Of a DNA stretch of 64,000 nucleotides, positions 9,035-17,442 are shown in pieces (the stretch's first letter is position 1; every line of letters begins with the position of its first letter). Both the position numbers and the translations under genes were made by a program. The notes beneath the pieces were generated by a model. It worked only from the letters and a program-made list of their open reading frames with translations. It ran no database searches and was not told where the DNA came from. The stretch comes from Mesorhizobium sp. (GTDB lineage Bacteria; Pseudomonadota; Alphaproteobacteria; Rhizobiales; Rhizobiaceae), in the NCBI RefSeq assembly GCF_016793485.1, contig NZ_JAEULZ010000046.1, positions 248,001-312,000 of the forward strand. Direction: 5' to 3'.

Positions 9035-10587
9035 TGCAGGCGCGTCAGCCGCAGGACATTCTCGTCGCCGTCGACACGACCGCATTCGCGCGCTGGATTC
9101 TGTGGCTGACTGAGCGGCTGGCGCGTGAACCGCGCAGCCGGGTTTTCGTGAGGCTTGTCGAGCCGACTGGTGCGACATCCACCGCGCTGCCGACTCTCCT
9201 TTCGCTGGAGAAGATGCTGGTCGGAAAGCGCCAGCCGGGTGGGGCGGATCGCCTTGGGCGCGATGCGCTCGACGCGAAATATGCAGAGCCTGCGGGATTC
9301 CGACCCGATATCGTGATCGACCTGACCGCCGAGGGCATCGATGTGCAGGCGGTGCGGCTGAGGCCTCTCTATGACCGTCAGCCCGGCGAGATCGCTTTGG
9401 CTTCGGCGCTGTTCTTTCGCGGCACGCCCGACATCGCCATAGAGAAGATCGAGCCCGGGCAGGCTGTCGGCACGGTCGTCGCAAGCGGCACGGCCTCGCT
9501 GGAAGCGGCGGCCGGCGTTGGCGGCGGCATCGAAGCCGTCGCCTCGCGTGTCATCACGCTTCTCCTGAAAACCTTGTCTGGTCCGTCAGATGTGCCGGTA
9601 GTCGCGCAATCGACGGCCATCCGGCAGATCCAAAACCGTGACGTCGCCGTCCGCACGGCGAAGGACGTGGCTCGCGCCGCCGTACGCGCCGCCTATAGGC
9701 TGTGCTGCCACGGTTCGCACTGGCGCGTCGGCTGGCGTTTCGCGGAGCCGGGTGGCGATGTGTGGAGCCGCCGCGACCTCGCGGGTGCGCGCTGGAACGT
9801 GCTGCCCGATCCCGTCGACCACTTCTATGCCGATCCGTTCCCGCTGCACTGGCAGGGGCGCGACTATCTGTTTTTCGAGGATCTCGACCACAAGACCGAA
9901 AAGGGCGTAATCGCCGTCGTGGCATTCGACGAGGCCGGCAGGCCCGGTCCCGCGATGCCTGTCATCGAGGAACCCTGGCATCTGTCCTACCCTTTCCTGA
10001 TCGAAAGGGACGGGGACATCTTCATGATCCCGGAAAGTTCCGCGAACCGCGACATTTCTCTCTATCGGGCGGTCGACTTTCCCTTGAAGTGGCAGCGCAC
10101 CGCCACGCTTGTCGACGGTATCGAGGCGGCCGACGCCACCATCGTCGAGCAGGACGGGCTGCTCTACATGTTCGCAGTCGTGCGCGACGGCGTCGGCGGC
10201 TACTCGGATACGCTTGCGATCTGGTGGGCCGAGGACCTGTTTGGACCATGGCAACGGCATGAGGGTAACCCCGTTCTGGTCGATGACCGCACGGCGCGTC
10301 CGGCCGGCAACTTTGTGCGCCTCGACGGCGCGCTCCATCGCCCCGTGCAGGATTGCCGGCGGGCCTACGGCGCGGCGCTGGGGCTGATGAAGGTGACGAG
10401 GCTCGATCGCGAGGGCTTCACACAGAAATCGGAAGGACTGATACAGGCGGGCGGCGCGTGGCCGGGCAAGCGCATCCATACGCTGAACTACAACGGCCGC
10501 CTCGAGGCTATCGACGGCTTTACGCTGCGCCCGAGGCTGAAGCCGGCAGCCGATTTGGTCGATTGGTGGTACGGGCCGAAAGGCTGA
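9034..10587 (+). CDS. Formyltransferase-like / GINT1-like (GIPC glucosaminyltransferase N-domain) protein
   Basis: A 517-residue two-part protein. The N-terminal 200 residues look like a weak formyltransferase-type Rossmann domain (RPDIVIDLTAEG, then GEIALASALFFRGTPDIAI). The C-terminal 280 residues contain DHFYADPFPLHWQGRDYLFFED, PFLIERDGDIFMIPES, and repeated strand patterns of a five-bladed propeller. These resemble the domain named after plant glucosamine inositolphosphorylceramide transferase 1 (GINT1) and, more distantly, GH43/GH32-type propellers. ATG at 9034 overlaps the stop of the GT4 gene; GTG at 9031 is an alternative. The 3' end abuts the convergent GH5 gene. In this context it may add or modify an amino sugar, but no activity is proven for bacterial members that I know of. 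Confidence 0.72.
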   Translation: MQARQPQDILVAVDTTAFARWILWLTERLAREPRSRVFVRLVEPTGATSTALPTLLSLEKMLVGKRQPGGADRLGRDALDAKYAEPAGFRPDIVIDLTAEGIDVQAVRLRPLYDRQPGEIALASALFFRGTPDIAIEKIEPGQAVGTVVASGTASLEAAAGVGGGIEAVASRVITLLLKTLSGPSDVPVVAQSTAIRQIQNRDVAVRTAKDVARAAVRAAYRLCCHGSHWRVGWRFAEPGGDVWSRRDLAGARWNVLPDPVDHFYADPFPLHWQGRDYLFFEDLDHKTEKGVIAVVAFDEAGRPGPAMPVIEEPWHLSYPFLIERDGDIFMIPESSANRDISLYRAVDFPLKWQRTATLVDGIEAADATIVEQDGLLYMFAVVRDGVGGYSDTLAIWWAEDLFGPWQRHEGNPVLVDDRTARPAGNFVRLDGALHRPVQDCRRAYGAALGLMKVTRLDREGFTQKSEGLIQAGGAWPGKRIHTLNYNGRLEAIDGFTLRPRLKPAADLVDWWYGPKG

Positions 10588-11697
10588 TCACTTTTTCGGA
10601 ATGAGCGCGTCCATGACGCCTTCGTCGGGCATCCCCGTGTCCGGGTCCATGAGCCCGAAACCGTCCTGGAAATCCCAATGCGTCCAGCCGATGCAGCGCT
10701 CCTCTGCGTTGCGCCGCACGTCGGCAAGCCAGTCCAGCCGCGACTGCCGGGGCGCGCGCCATGACAGCACGCCAAACTCGTTGACGATCACCGGCCGCTG
10801 CCACCGGCCGCTCCACCCAGCCATCACGTCGAAGGCGGACGAGATCATGGCGTCGTCCCAGGGCTTGTCCAGGGAAAGCTTCACCGCGTCCGCGGCGCGT
10901 ATCTGGCCCGTTGCTTCCAGTTCCGCGAGCCGCGCCGTGATAGCCTGATCGCTGGCCTGTGCCGGGAAGGGCAGTCCGCCGAGAAAACGCAGCGGATCGT
11001 CCGGGCCGCCCCAATCCGCGCCCTGATGCGTGAAGACGAACGGGTCGTAGTAGTGGACGGCATAGATGACATTGGGGTCGGGGAAGGGCTGTAGTCCCGC
11101 CAGCTCCTCATGCCGTTGTGGACCCGCCGGGCCGACGACGATGCTGTGAGAGGGCAGGATGGTGCGAATTTCGGCGACCAGCCTTCCGGCAAGCGGCCAC
11201 CACGTCGCCTGGTCCGCTTGCGGTTCGTTCAGCAGTTCTACGGCGAGCTTGGCTGGATCGAGGAAACGAACCCGCTTCGCAATCTGTTGCCAAAGCTCCG
11301 TCAGGTAGGCTTCCGGGCTTGCCTGCCGGTTGAGGATGTCGCCGGCATGAAGGTCGAGCGAAACCGTGTAGTCGAGGCTGAACAGCAGGATGGCCTGCTC
11401 GTACATCTGGTCCAGATAGGCGGCGCGCCTGGGTCCCTCGAGCCGCGCGCCATCGAGAAGCAGGCGGACATGCGTGAAGCCGCGATCTCTCAGTGCCTCC
11501 AACTGCTGGACGGTGGGCCTGCGGGCCGCGTCATCATTGTCCCAGCCCGGCAGGTTGACGCCGCGCCGCATCGTTGCAAGCAGTGCCGGATTCGCGAACC
11601 GCTCGGCGACGGCGCAGGCCTCGGGGGTGCCCGGTGCGGAAACGGCGCGTGTGGCGAACAGGCCAAGTCCCGCCACGGCCAGCAGAACCCGCCACAT
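10588..11697 (-). CDS. Exported glycoside hydrolase, GH5 cellulase-like
   Basis: A 369-residue protein with an N-terminal signal peptide (MWRVLLAVAGLGLFATRAVS) and a TIM-barrel hydrolase. The GH5/clan A catalytic pair is visible: Glu158 in ELLNEPQ as acid/base and Glu307 in VIVNEFGV as nucleophile. The motif MRRGVNLPGWDN near residue 45 and VHYYDPF near 215 fit the family. ATG at 11697 is chosen because it begins the signal peptide and lies just behind the stop of the upstream WecG/TagA gene; the open frame continues upstream inside that gene. A hydrolase in a polysaccharide locus usually trims or releases the polymer in the periplasm. Its substrate need not be cellulose. Confidence 0.9.
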   Translation of the reverse strand: MWRVLLAVAGLGLFATRAVSAPGTPEACAVAERFANPALLATMRRGVNLPGWDNDDAARRPTVQQLEALRDRGFTHVRLLLDGARLEGPRRAAYLDQMYEQAILLFSLDYTVSLDLHAGDILNRQASPEAYLTELWQQIAKRVRFLDPAKLAVELLNEPQADQATWWPLAGRLVAEIRTILPSHSIVVGPAGPQRHEELAGLQPFPDPNVIYAVHYYDPFVFTHQGADWGGPDDPLRFLGGLPFPAQASDQAITARLAELEATGQIRAADAVKLSLDKPWDDAMISSAFDVMAGWSGRWQRPVIVNEFGVLSWRAPRQSRLDWLADVRRNAEERCIGWTHWDFQDGFGLMDPDTGMPDEGVMDALIPKK

Positions 11698-11702
11698 CGC
11701 GA

Positions 11703-12542
11703 TCACCGTGAGTGGCGAATGAGCGCGCCGAGCGCCTGCGGGTTTGTCGTCAGGTAGCGGACGGCGAGGCGACGCGGCTCCAGCCAGAGGCGGTATAGCC
11801 ACTCCAGGCCGGAAGCCTGCATCCAGTGCGGCGCACGGGAATTCTTGCCCGAAATGAAGTCGAACAGGCCACCCGAGGTCTTCACCACGCCCACGCCGGT
11901 CAGCCTCTCGATGTTTCGGTCGAGGAACTGCTGCTCCAGCGGAACGCCGAGGCCGATCCACAAGATGTCCGGTTTGGCGGCGTTGACTTCAGCGACGATG
12001 GCGTCCTCTTCGTCGCGGCTGAAATAACCATTGCGTCGGCCGGCGAAGACGAGCTTCGGGTAGCGCTGGCGCATTTCCTCGACCGCGCGGGCGTTAACCT
12101 CCTCGGTTGCACCGAGGAAGTAGAAGGATACGCCTGCATCCTGCGCGGCCTTCGCGACATCGTGGACGAGATCGGTCGTGGCGACCCGCTCCGGTAGCGG
12201 CGTCTTCGAGAACAGCTTCGAGTACAGGACCATAGGAGTGCCGTCGGCATGGATTTGGTCGGCCCTCTGCATCAAGGCAAGAAAGGCGGAATCCTTGCCG
12301 CAGAGCGCGAGCACCTGCCCGTTGGCTGAGGTCGAATAGAAGGGACGCTGGCCTTTGCCCCGCCGGGCCCGCGCTTCATCGATGAAGCCACGTGCAGACG
12401 ATGCCAGGTCGGTCTGGGCAATGGGAAGCCGTCCGAGATAGCTCGTCGGCCAATCTTTCATCCGCATTTCGGCAGGCACTGTGGATTCCTGTTCGGCGGT
12501 CGCTTCGGCCAGAATCGCGCCGAATGTCTTTCTGAAACGCAA
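11703..12542 (-). CDS. WecG/TagA/CpsF-family glycosyltransferase
   Basis: A 279-residue protein covering the complete WecG/TagA/CpsF domain: YSTSANGQVLALC, the donor-site motif IHADGTPMVL, FYFLGATEEVNARAVE, FAGRRNGYFS and ILWIGLGVPLEQQFLDRN. Enzymes of this family (GT26) transfer ManNAcA, ManNAc or related sugars to undecaprenyl-linked acceptors at the cytoplasmic face of the membrane. The GH5 gene follows directly, so both are probably co-transcribed. About 40 N-terminal residues precede the domain and could be an extension; the start at 12542 is not supported by a strong ribosome site. It is one of only two classical glycosyltransferases in the locus, and no initiating sugar-1-phosphate transferase is in the window. 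Confidence 0.92.
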   Translation of the reverse strand: MRFRKTFGAILAEATAEQESTVPAEMRMKDWPTSYLGRLPIAQTDLASSARGFIDEARARRGKGQRPFYSTSANGQVLALCGKDSAFLALMQRADQIHADGTPMVLYSKLFSKTPLPERVATTDLVHDVAKAAQDAGVSFYFLGATEEVNARAVEEMRQRYPKLVFAGRRNGYFSRDEEDAIVAEVNAAKPDILWIGLGVPLEQQFLDRNIERLTGVGVVKTSGGLFDFISGKNSRAPHWMQASGLEWLYRLWLEPRRLAVRYLTTNPQALGALIRHSR

Positions 12543-12604
12543 GCGTTGAAGCCCTTATCTTGGGAAAAGGGCCGGTTTTTCAATAGCGGCATATCGCGAT
12601 AGTT

Positions 12605-12618
12605 AACCCGCGCGGGTT
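12605..12618. promoter_or_regulatory. Perfect 14-base palindrome upstream of the WecG/TagA gene
   Basis: AACCCGCGCGGGTT reads the same on both strands. It lies between proC and the WecG/TagA gene, about 65 bases upstream of the latter's start, in a position suitable for an operator. No T-run follows on either strand, so it is not an intrinsic terminator. Confidence 0.4.
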
Positions 12619-12639
12619 CCAGAGCGGTTAAATATCCTC

Positions 12640-13452
12640 CTACTTCCCCAGTTCGATGCTGCGGTCGCGGGCGGCTTCCACGGCTTCCGCCACAAGGTTT
12701 TTTAGCCGATCTTCGCCCATCAGCACGGAAAGCGCAGCGGCCGTCGTGCCGTTGGGGCTGGTCACCTGCTTGCGCAGCACGGCCGGATCTTCGGCGCTTT
12801 CGGCCGCGAGCGACGCCGCGCCGAACACCGTCTGCATGGCAAGCAGTTTCGCGGTGTCTGCCGGCAGCCCGACCTTCTCGGCAGCCGCCGTCAGGCATTC
12901 GATGAAATGGAAGATGTAGGCCGGGCCTGATCCCGATACGGCGGTGACTGCGTCCATCAGGCTCTCGTCGTCGATGGTCGCCACCCTGCCGCTCGCCGAC
13001 AGGAGGTCGCCGACGAACAGCTTTGTCTTCTCCGGCACGTTGGCGTTGGAGAAGACGACCATCATGCCCTTGCCGATCGCGGCTGGCGTGTTCGGCATGC
13101 AGCGGACGATTGCTGCACGCCCGCCCAGTATACCGGTGAAGGTCGCCACGTTCGCGCCGGCGGCGATGGAGAGGAAGGTCGATTTGTCCGCGAAGCCCAC
13201 ATAGCCAGCGACGACATCTCGCAGCACCTGAGGTTTGACCGCGATGACGATGAGTTCCGGAGACAAACCCTGCGGAATGTCCGCGTTTGAGGCGGCAACG
13301 GCGCTGCCGAGACCGACGGCCCGGTGCCGCAAATCCTCGTTGGGCTCGACGACCAGCGTTTCGGAAGCCTTCAGCTTGCCCGAACTCAGCCATCCCGAAA
13401 GCATGGCGTAGCCCATATTGCCGCATCCGACGAGCAGAACCCGGATTGTCAT
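12640..13452 (-). CDS. proC: Pyrroline-5-carboxylate reductase
   Basis: A 270-residue enzyme for the last step of proline synthesis, reducing pyrroline-5-carboxylate with NAD(P)H in the cytoplasm. The dinucleotide site VLLVGCGNMGYAMLSGWL is at the N-terminus. The C-terminal family signature is present as ESLMDAVTAVSGSGPAYIFHFIE and later KQVTSPNGTTAAALSVL. ATG at 13452 is chosen: GGAGAG lies upstream, and it begins right at the Rossmann strand, while the open frame extends 19 residues further without support. It is divergent from folD with about 180 bases between them. Length is normal for the family. Confidence 0.96.
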   Translation of the reverse strand: MTIRVLLVGCGNMGYAMLSGWLSSGKLKASETLVVEPNEDLRHRAVGLGSAVAASNADIPQGLSPELIVIAVKPQVLRDVVAGYVGFADKSTFLSIAAGANVATFTGILGGRAAIVRCMPNTPAAIGKGMMVVFSNANVPEKTKLFVGDLLSASGRVATIDDESLMDAVTAVSGSGPAYIFHFIECLTAAAEKVGLPADTAKLLAMQTVFGAASLAAESAEDPAVLRKQVTSPNGTTAAALSVLMGEDRLKNLVAEAVEAARDRSIELGK

Positions 13453-13634
13453 GTCGCTCTCCAAGGCGGCAACGTGTCTTCGGCCGCGCATTCCCGGCGC
13501 TTTTATCACTGTTGCGGATAGGGTCCAGCATCAACCGGGATTTCGGTTTCGCGGCATCGGACGCCGCAAAGCCAGATTGCCCGCAGGCACGTTCTTCATT
13601 ATGCGGGATGCCTGCAGAATAAATCGGGTGGAGC

Positions 13635-14534
13635 ATGGCCAAAATCATCGACGGGAAACTGGTTGCCGAAGACGTGGTCGCAAAGGTCAAGGATCTGACC
13701 GACGAGTTTTTGGCGAAAGGTCACACCGCCCCCGGGCTGGCCGTGGTCATTGTCGGCGAGGATCCGGCAAGCCAGGTCTATGTCGCGTCGAAGTCCAAGA
13801 AGGCGAAGGAATGCGGTTTCGTCTCGGTCCAGCACACCCTGCCGGCTGACACGAGCGAGGCCGATCTGCTGAAGCTGATCGCCGACCTCAACGCCGACGG
13901 CTCGATTGACGGCATTCTGGTGCAACTGCCGCTGCCCGGCCACATCGATGCGGGCAAGGTCATTCAGACCATCGCGCCGCAGAAGGATGTCGACGGCTTC
14001 CATTTCGTCAATGTCGGCAAGCTCGGCACAGGCGAGCTCGAAACGGCCTTTGTGCCCTGCACGCCAGCGGGTTCGATGATCCTGATCGAACGCGTGCGCG
14101 GCAAGGACCTGTCCGGACTCAACGCCGTCGTCGTCGGCCGCTCAAACATCGTAGGCAAGCCGATGGCGAACCTGCTGCTGGCGGCCAATTGCACCGTGAC
14201 GATCGCCCACAGCCGCACCAAGGACCTGCCGGCGTTGGCCCGCACGGCTGATATCCTCGTCGCCGCGGTCGGCCGTCCCGAGATGGTCCGGGGCGACTGG
14301 GTGAAGCCGGGCGCGACCGTTATCGATGTCGGCATCAACCGCATCCCAGCGCCGGAGAAGGGGGAGGGCAAGAGCCGCCTCGTCGGCGACGTGGCTTTCG
14401 ACGAAGCCGCGAAAAATGCAGGCGCCATCACGCCGGTGCCGGGTGGCGTCGGGCCGATGACGATCGCGCTGCTTATGGCCAATACCGTGGTTTCGGCCTA
14501 TCTCAAGGCTGGACTGAAACGTCCCGTTTTCTGA
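13635..14534 (+). CDS. folD: Bifunctional methylenetetrahydrofolate dehydrogenase/methenyltetrahydrofolate cyclohydrolase
   Basis: A 299-residue FolD protein, which interconverts 5,10-methylene-THF, 5,10-methenyl-THF and 10-formyl-THF. Conserved signatures are all present: [13 protein letters not shown] with the catalytic Tyr and Lys, [56 protein letters not shown] and [15 protein letters not shown]. Length is typical. The GlxA-type regulator gene begins 27 bases after its stop, so the two may be co-transcribed, although no functional link is obvious. Confidence 0.97.
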   Translation: MAKIIDGKLVAEDVVAKVKDLTDEFLAKGHTAPGLAVVIVGEDPASQVYVASKSKKAKECGFVSVQHTLPADTSEADLLKLIADLNADGSIDGILVQLPLPGHIDAGKVIQTIAPQKDVDGFHFVNVGKLGTGELETAFVPCTPAGSMILIERVRGKDLSGLNAVVVGRSNIVGKPMANLLLAANCTVTIAHSRTKDLPALARTADILVAAVGRPEMVRGDWVKPGATVIDVGINRIPAPEKGEGKSRLVGDVAFDEAAKNAGAITPVPGGVGPMTIALLMANTVVSAYLKAGLKRPVF

Positions 14535-14561
14535 TCGGCGCCTTTTCGCCGGGGGCTCTCA

Positions 14562-15560
14562 ATGCCGACGCCGCCGCTTGCCACGATTGTCCCGCCGCCT
14601 GCCGGCCTCAAGGAAGGCGGCAGGCAGTTCGCGTTCCTGCTGGTCGACAAGTTCTCGATGTTCTCGCTCGCTGCGGCCATCGATGCCTTCCGCTCGGCGA
14701 ACCGTCTGCTCGGGCGCGACTATTACGGCTGGACCACGGTCTCGGCGGACGGCGAGGCGGTGATGGCCTCCAACGGCATCCCGATCAAGATCGACTACAG
14801 CGTCAACGATATTCCCCCAGTCGACATCCTGTTCGTCGCGGTCGGCCTGACCACCGAATTCCCCGGCAAGTCGAAAGTGCTCGGCGCACTGCGCAACTGG
14901 GGACGTCGCGGCGGCGCGCTCGGCGCGCTGTCGGTCGGCTCCTACCTGCTGGCCGAGGCCGGCCAGCTCGATGGCTACCGCTGCACCATCCACTGGGAGA
15001 ACCGCGCGGGCTTCACGGAACGCTTCCCCGAGATCAACTGCACGGGCAACGTCTACGAGATCGACCGCAAGCGCTATACCTGCGCCGGCGGCACGACGTC
15101 GATCGACCTGATGCTGGAGATCATCCGCACCGATTTCGGCTCCAACCTCGCCAACGGCGTCGCCAACCAGTTCCAGCACGAGCGCATCCGTTCGGCCGGC
15201 GACCGCCAGCGCGTCGGCCCCGAGCGCGACCTGACCGGCAAGTCGGAAAAATTGAAGAAGATCGTCGAGCTGATGGCCGACAATCTGGACGAGCCCTTCT
15301 CTGCCGTGCAGCTCGCAAAGGCTGCCGGGCTTTCGGTGCGCCAGGTGGAGCGCCTGTTCCTGCGTCATCTCAACATGACGCCCGGCCGCTACTACATGCG
15401 GCTGCGGCTTGAGCGGGCGCGCGAACTGCTGCGCCAGACCAACATGCCGATCCTCGACATCGCCATCGCGACCGGCTTCACCTCGCATTCCTATTTTGCG
15501 CAGAGCTACCGCCTGCAGTTCGGTCGCCCGCCCAGCGAGGAACGGCGCACGACGTATTGA
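14562..15560 (+). CDS. GlxA-type transcriptional regulator (DJ-1/PfpI-like plus AraC domain)
   Basis: A 332-residue regulator. Residues about 20-190 form a DJ-1/PfpI-like amidotransferase fold (QFAFLLVDKFSMFSLAAAIDAF, then a pseudo-nucleophile elbow ALSVGSYLLAEAG with Ser in place of Cys). Residues about 230-325 form an AraC-type double helix-turn-helix (PFSAVQLAKAAGLSVRQVERLF and ILDIAIATGFTSHSYFAQSY). This architecture is shared by GbdR, CdhR and ArgR-like activators of glycine betaine, carnitine and arginine catabolism. The loss of the catalytic Cys fits a ligand-sensing role. It follows folD closely; the target genes are not evident nearby. Confidence 0.9.
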   Translation: MPTPPLATIVPPPAGLKEGGRQFAFLLVDKFSMFSLAAAIDAFRSANRLLGRDYYGWTTVSADGEAVMASNGIPIKIDYSVNDIPPVDILFVAVGLTTEFPGKSKVLGALRNWGRRGGALGALSVGSYLLAEAGQLDGYRCTIHWENRAGFTERFPEINCTGNVYEIDRKRYTCAGGTTSIDLMLEIIRTDFGSNLANGVANQFQHERIRSAGDRQRVGPERDLTGKSEKLKKIVELMADNLDEPFSAVQLAKAAGLSVRQVERLFLRHLNMTPGRYYMRLRLERARELLRQTNMPILDIAIATGFTSHSYFAQSYRLQFGRPPSEERRTTY

Positions 15561-15700
15561 TCGCGGCCACCTCGGCATTGAACCTTTTCCGTCAGGAGGC
15601 GACACAACTTCGTGGGTTCCGTCACAGGGCCCTTTGCTCTAGCTTCCCCTACGTCCTGACTCGGGACTTGGGCGGAATTCTACCGGGAGGCAGATCGAAG

Positions 15701-17344
15701 ATGGCGGCATTCAAAGGCATCGCAGCGGCTCTCATGCTGTTTTTCGCGACCGGCGCATTCGCAGCCGACCGGGCGATCATCGTGCTCGACGCATCCGGCT
15801 CCATGTGGGGCCAGATCGACGGCAAGGCCAAGCTCGAGATTGCCCGCGACACGCTGAAGACCGTGTTGCAGACCGTTCCGCAGGACATGGAACTCGGCCT
15901 GATGGCCTATGGTCATCGCGAGAAGGGCAGCTGTTCGGATATCGAACTCGTCGTTCCGCCGGCGCCCGGCAGCGGCGGTGCTATCTCGGCTGCCGCCGAC
16001 AAGATGAAGTTCCTCGGCAAGACGCCGCTGTCGGCGGCGGTCAAGCAGGCAGCCGAGGACCTGAAATACACCGAGGACAAGGCCACCGTCATCCTGATCA
16101 CCGACGGGCTGGAAACCTGCAACGCCGACCCGTGCGCGGTTGGAAACGAACTGGAAAAGGCCGGCGTCGACTTCACCGCCCATGTCGTCGGCTTCGGCCT
16201 TACGGCTGAGGAGGGCCGGCAGGTCGCCTGCCTGGCGGAAAACACCGGCGGCAAGTACATCCAGGCCTCCGACGCCGATACGTTGAAGGACGCGCTGGTG
16301 CAGACCGTGGTGGCCGAACCGGCGCCCGCGCCGCAGCCCGCACCCGCCCCTGAACCGGCCGCACCCGAGTTCAACCTCATCCCGAGGGTCTCGCTTGTCG
16401 AAGGCGGGCCGGACCTCCCGGCCGACGCCGGCAACACCTGGTTCGTCCACAGGGCCAACGCGGACGGCAGCCAGGGCGAATATGTTTCAACCGATTATGG
16501 CGCTTGGAAGGGCAATCTGAGCGCTGGCGACTATATCCTCACCGCCAGGCAGGGCCACGCGGAACAGTCGCAACCGGTCAAGATCGCGGCAGGAGAAGTA
16601 GCGCGCCCGCATTTCACGCTGAACGCCGGGACGCTGGTCATCCGGGCCCGCCCCAGCGAAGGCGCGGACATCGCCAGCGGCGCGGCGATCAACGTCAAGT
16701 ATCCGGGTGGCGAAACCACCTACTACGGCGAGATGAAGATGGTCTTCCCGGCCGGCCAGAACGTCGTGACGGTCAAGGTCGGCGAGGGCGTCGTCTCCGA
16801 AACCTTCGATCTGAAGGCAGGCGAGACCATTGAGCGAGACATGATTGCCGGCGTCGGCCAGCTGGTCGCCAACGCCTCCTACGCGCCGGGCATGAAGGTC
16901 GACGCAAGCGGGCTGTCGGTGGAAATCCTGAAGGCGCAGAAGAAGATCGACGGCACGCGCGAAAAGGTCACCTACGGCTTCGGGCCTGACTCGAAATACG
17001 ACCTCCCGCCCGGCGACTACGTGCTGTGGGCGAAGCTGGACGCGGCCGAGGCCGAAATGCCGTTCTCGGTCGCCGTTGCAGCGAACGTTGCGGTCGATGT
17101 CGTGCTGAACGCAGGCGTGCTGGCGGTGTCCGCACCCGGCGCGAAGGAAGTGCGCATCTACGGCGCGGCCAAGGACATCCAGGGCGAGAGGAAGCAGGCC
17201 TGGTACGCCTACGATCAGCAGCTCCAGGTGACGATGCCGGCGGGCGACTTCGTCATCGTCGCGACGCGCGGTGACGACAATGTGCAGACCGAGACGCCCG
17301 TGACGGTCAAGGCAGGCGAGCGCACGGAGGTCACCGCCAACTGA
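15701..17344 (+). CDS. Exported VWA-domain protein (paralog 1)
   Basis: A 547-residue protein with a signal peptide (MAAFKGIAAALMLFFATGAFA) and a von Willebrand factor A domain right behind it. The metal-site motif DASGS is at residues 30-34, followed by LGLMAYGHREKGSCSDIE and VILITDGLETCNADPC. A short Pro/Ala linker (about 205-222) leads to a C-terminal half of repeated beta-rich carboxypeptidase-regulatory/PEGA-like units. ATG at 15701 has GGGAGG ten bases upstream; the frame extends upstream without support. The next gene is a paralog in tandem. VWA domains bind a divalent cation and mediate protein contacts, so this is probably a periplasmic or surface binding protein of unknown partner. 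Confidence 0.85.
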   Translation: MAAFKGIAAALMLFFATGAFAADRAIIVLDASGSMWGQIDGKAKLEIARDTLKTVLQTVPQDMELGLMAYGHREKGSCSDIELVVPPAPGSGGAISAAADKMKFLGKTPLSAAVKQAAEDLKYTEDKATVILITDGLETCNADPCAVGNELEKAGVDFTAHVVGFGLTAEEGRQVACLAENTGGKYIQASDADTLKDALVQTVVAEPAPAPQPAPAPEPAAPEFNLIPRVSLVEGGPDLPADAGNTWFVHRANADGSQGEYVSTDYGAWKGNLSAGDYILTARQGHAEQSQPVKIAAGEVARPHFTLNAGTLVIRARPSEGADIASGAAINVKYPGGETTYYGEMKMVFPAGQNVVTVKVGEGVVSETFDLKAGETIERDMIAGVGQLVANASYAPGMKVDASGLSVEILKAQKKIDGTREKVTYGFGPDSKYDLPPGDYVLWAKLDAAEAEMPFSVAVAANVAVDVVLNAGVLAVSAPGAKEVRIYGAAKDIQGERKQAWYAYDQQLQVTMPAGDFVIVATRGDDNVQTETPVTVKAGERTEVTAN

Positions 17345-17442
17345 GACAGCGGGCGGTACAAACCTCCGTGAGACCGCTTCTGTCCGGCGCTGAAACCGTC
17401 TAGCTTCACGTCGGCGGACACTTGATTCACCGGGAGAGGCAA

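Noticed and set aside
7664-9484. Minus-strand open frame of 606 codons
   Set aside because: Antisense to the polymerase-like, GT4 and GINT1-like genes, crossing two gene borders; composition Arg/His-rich without motifs.
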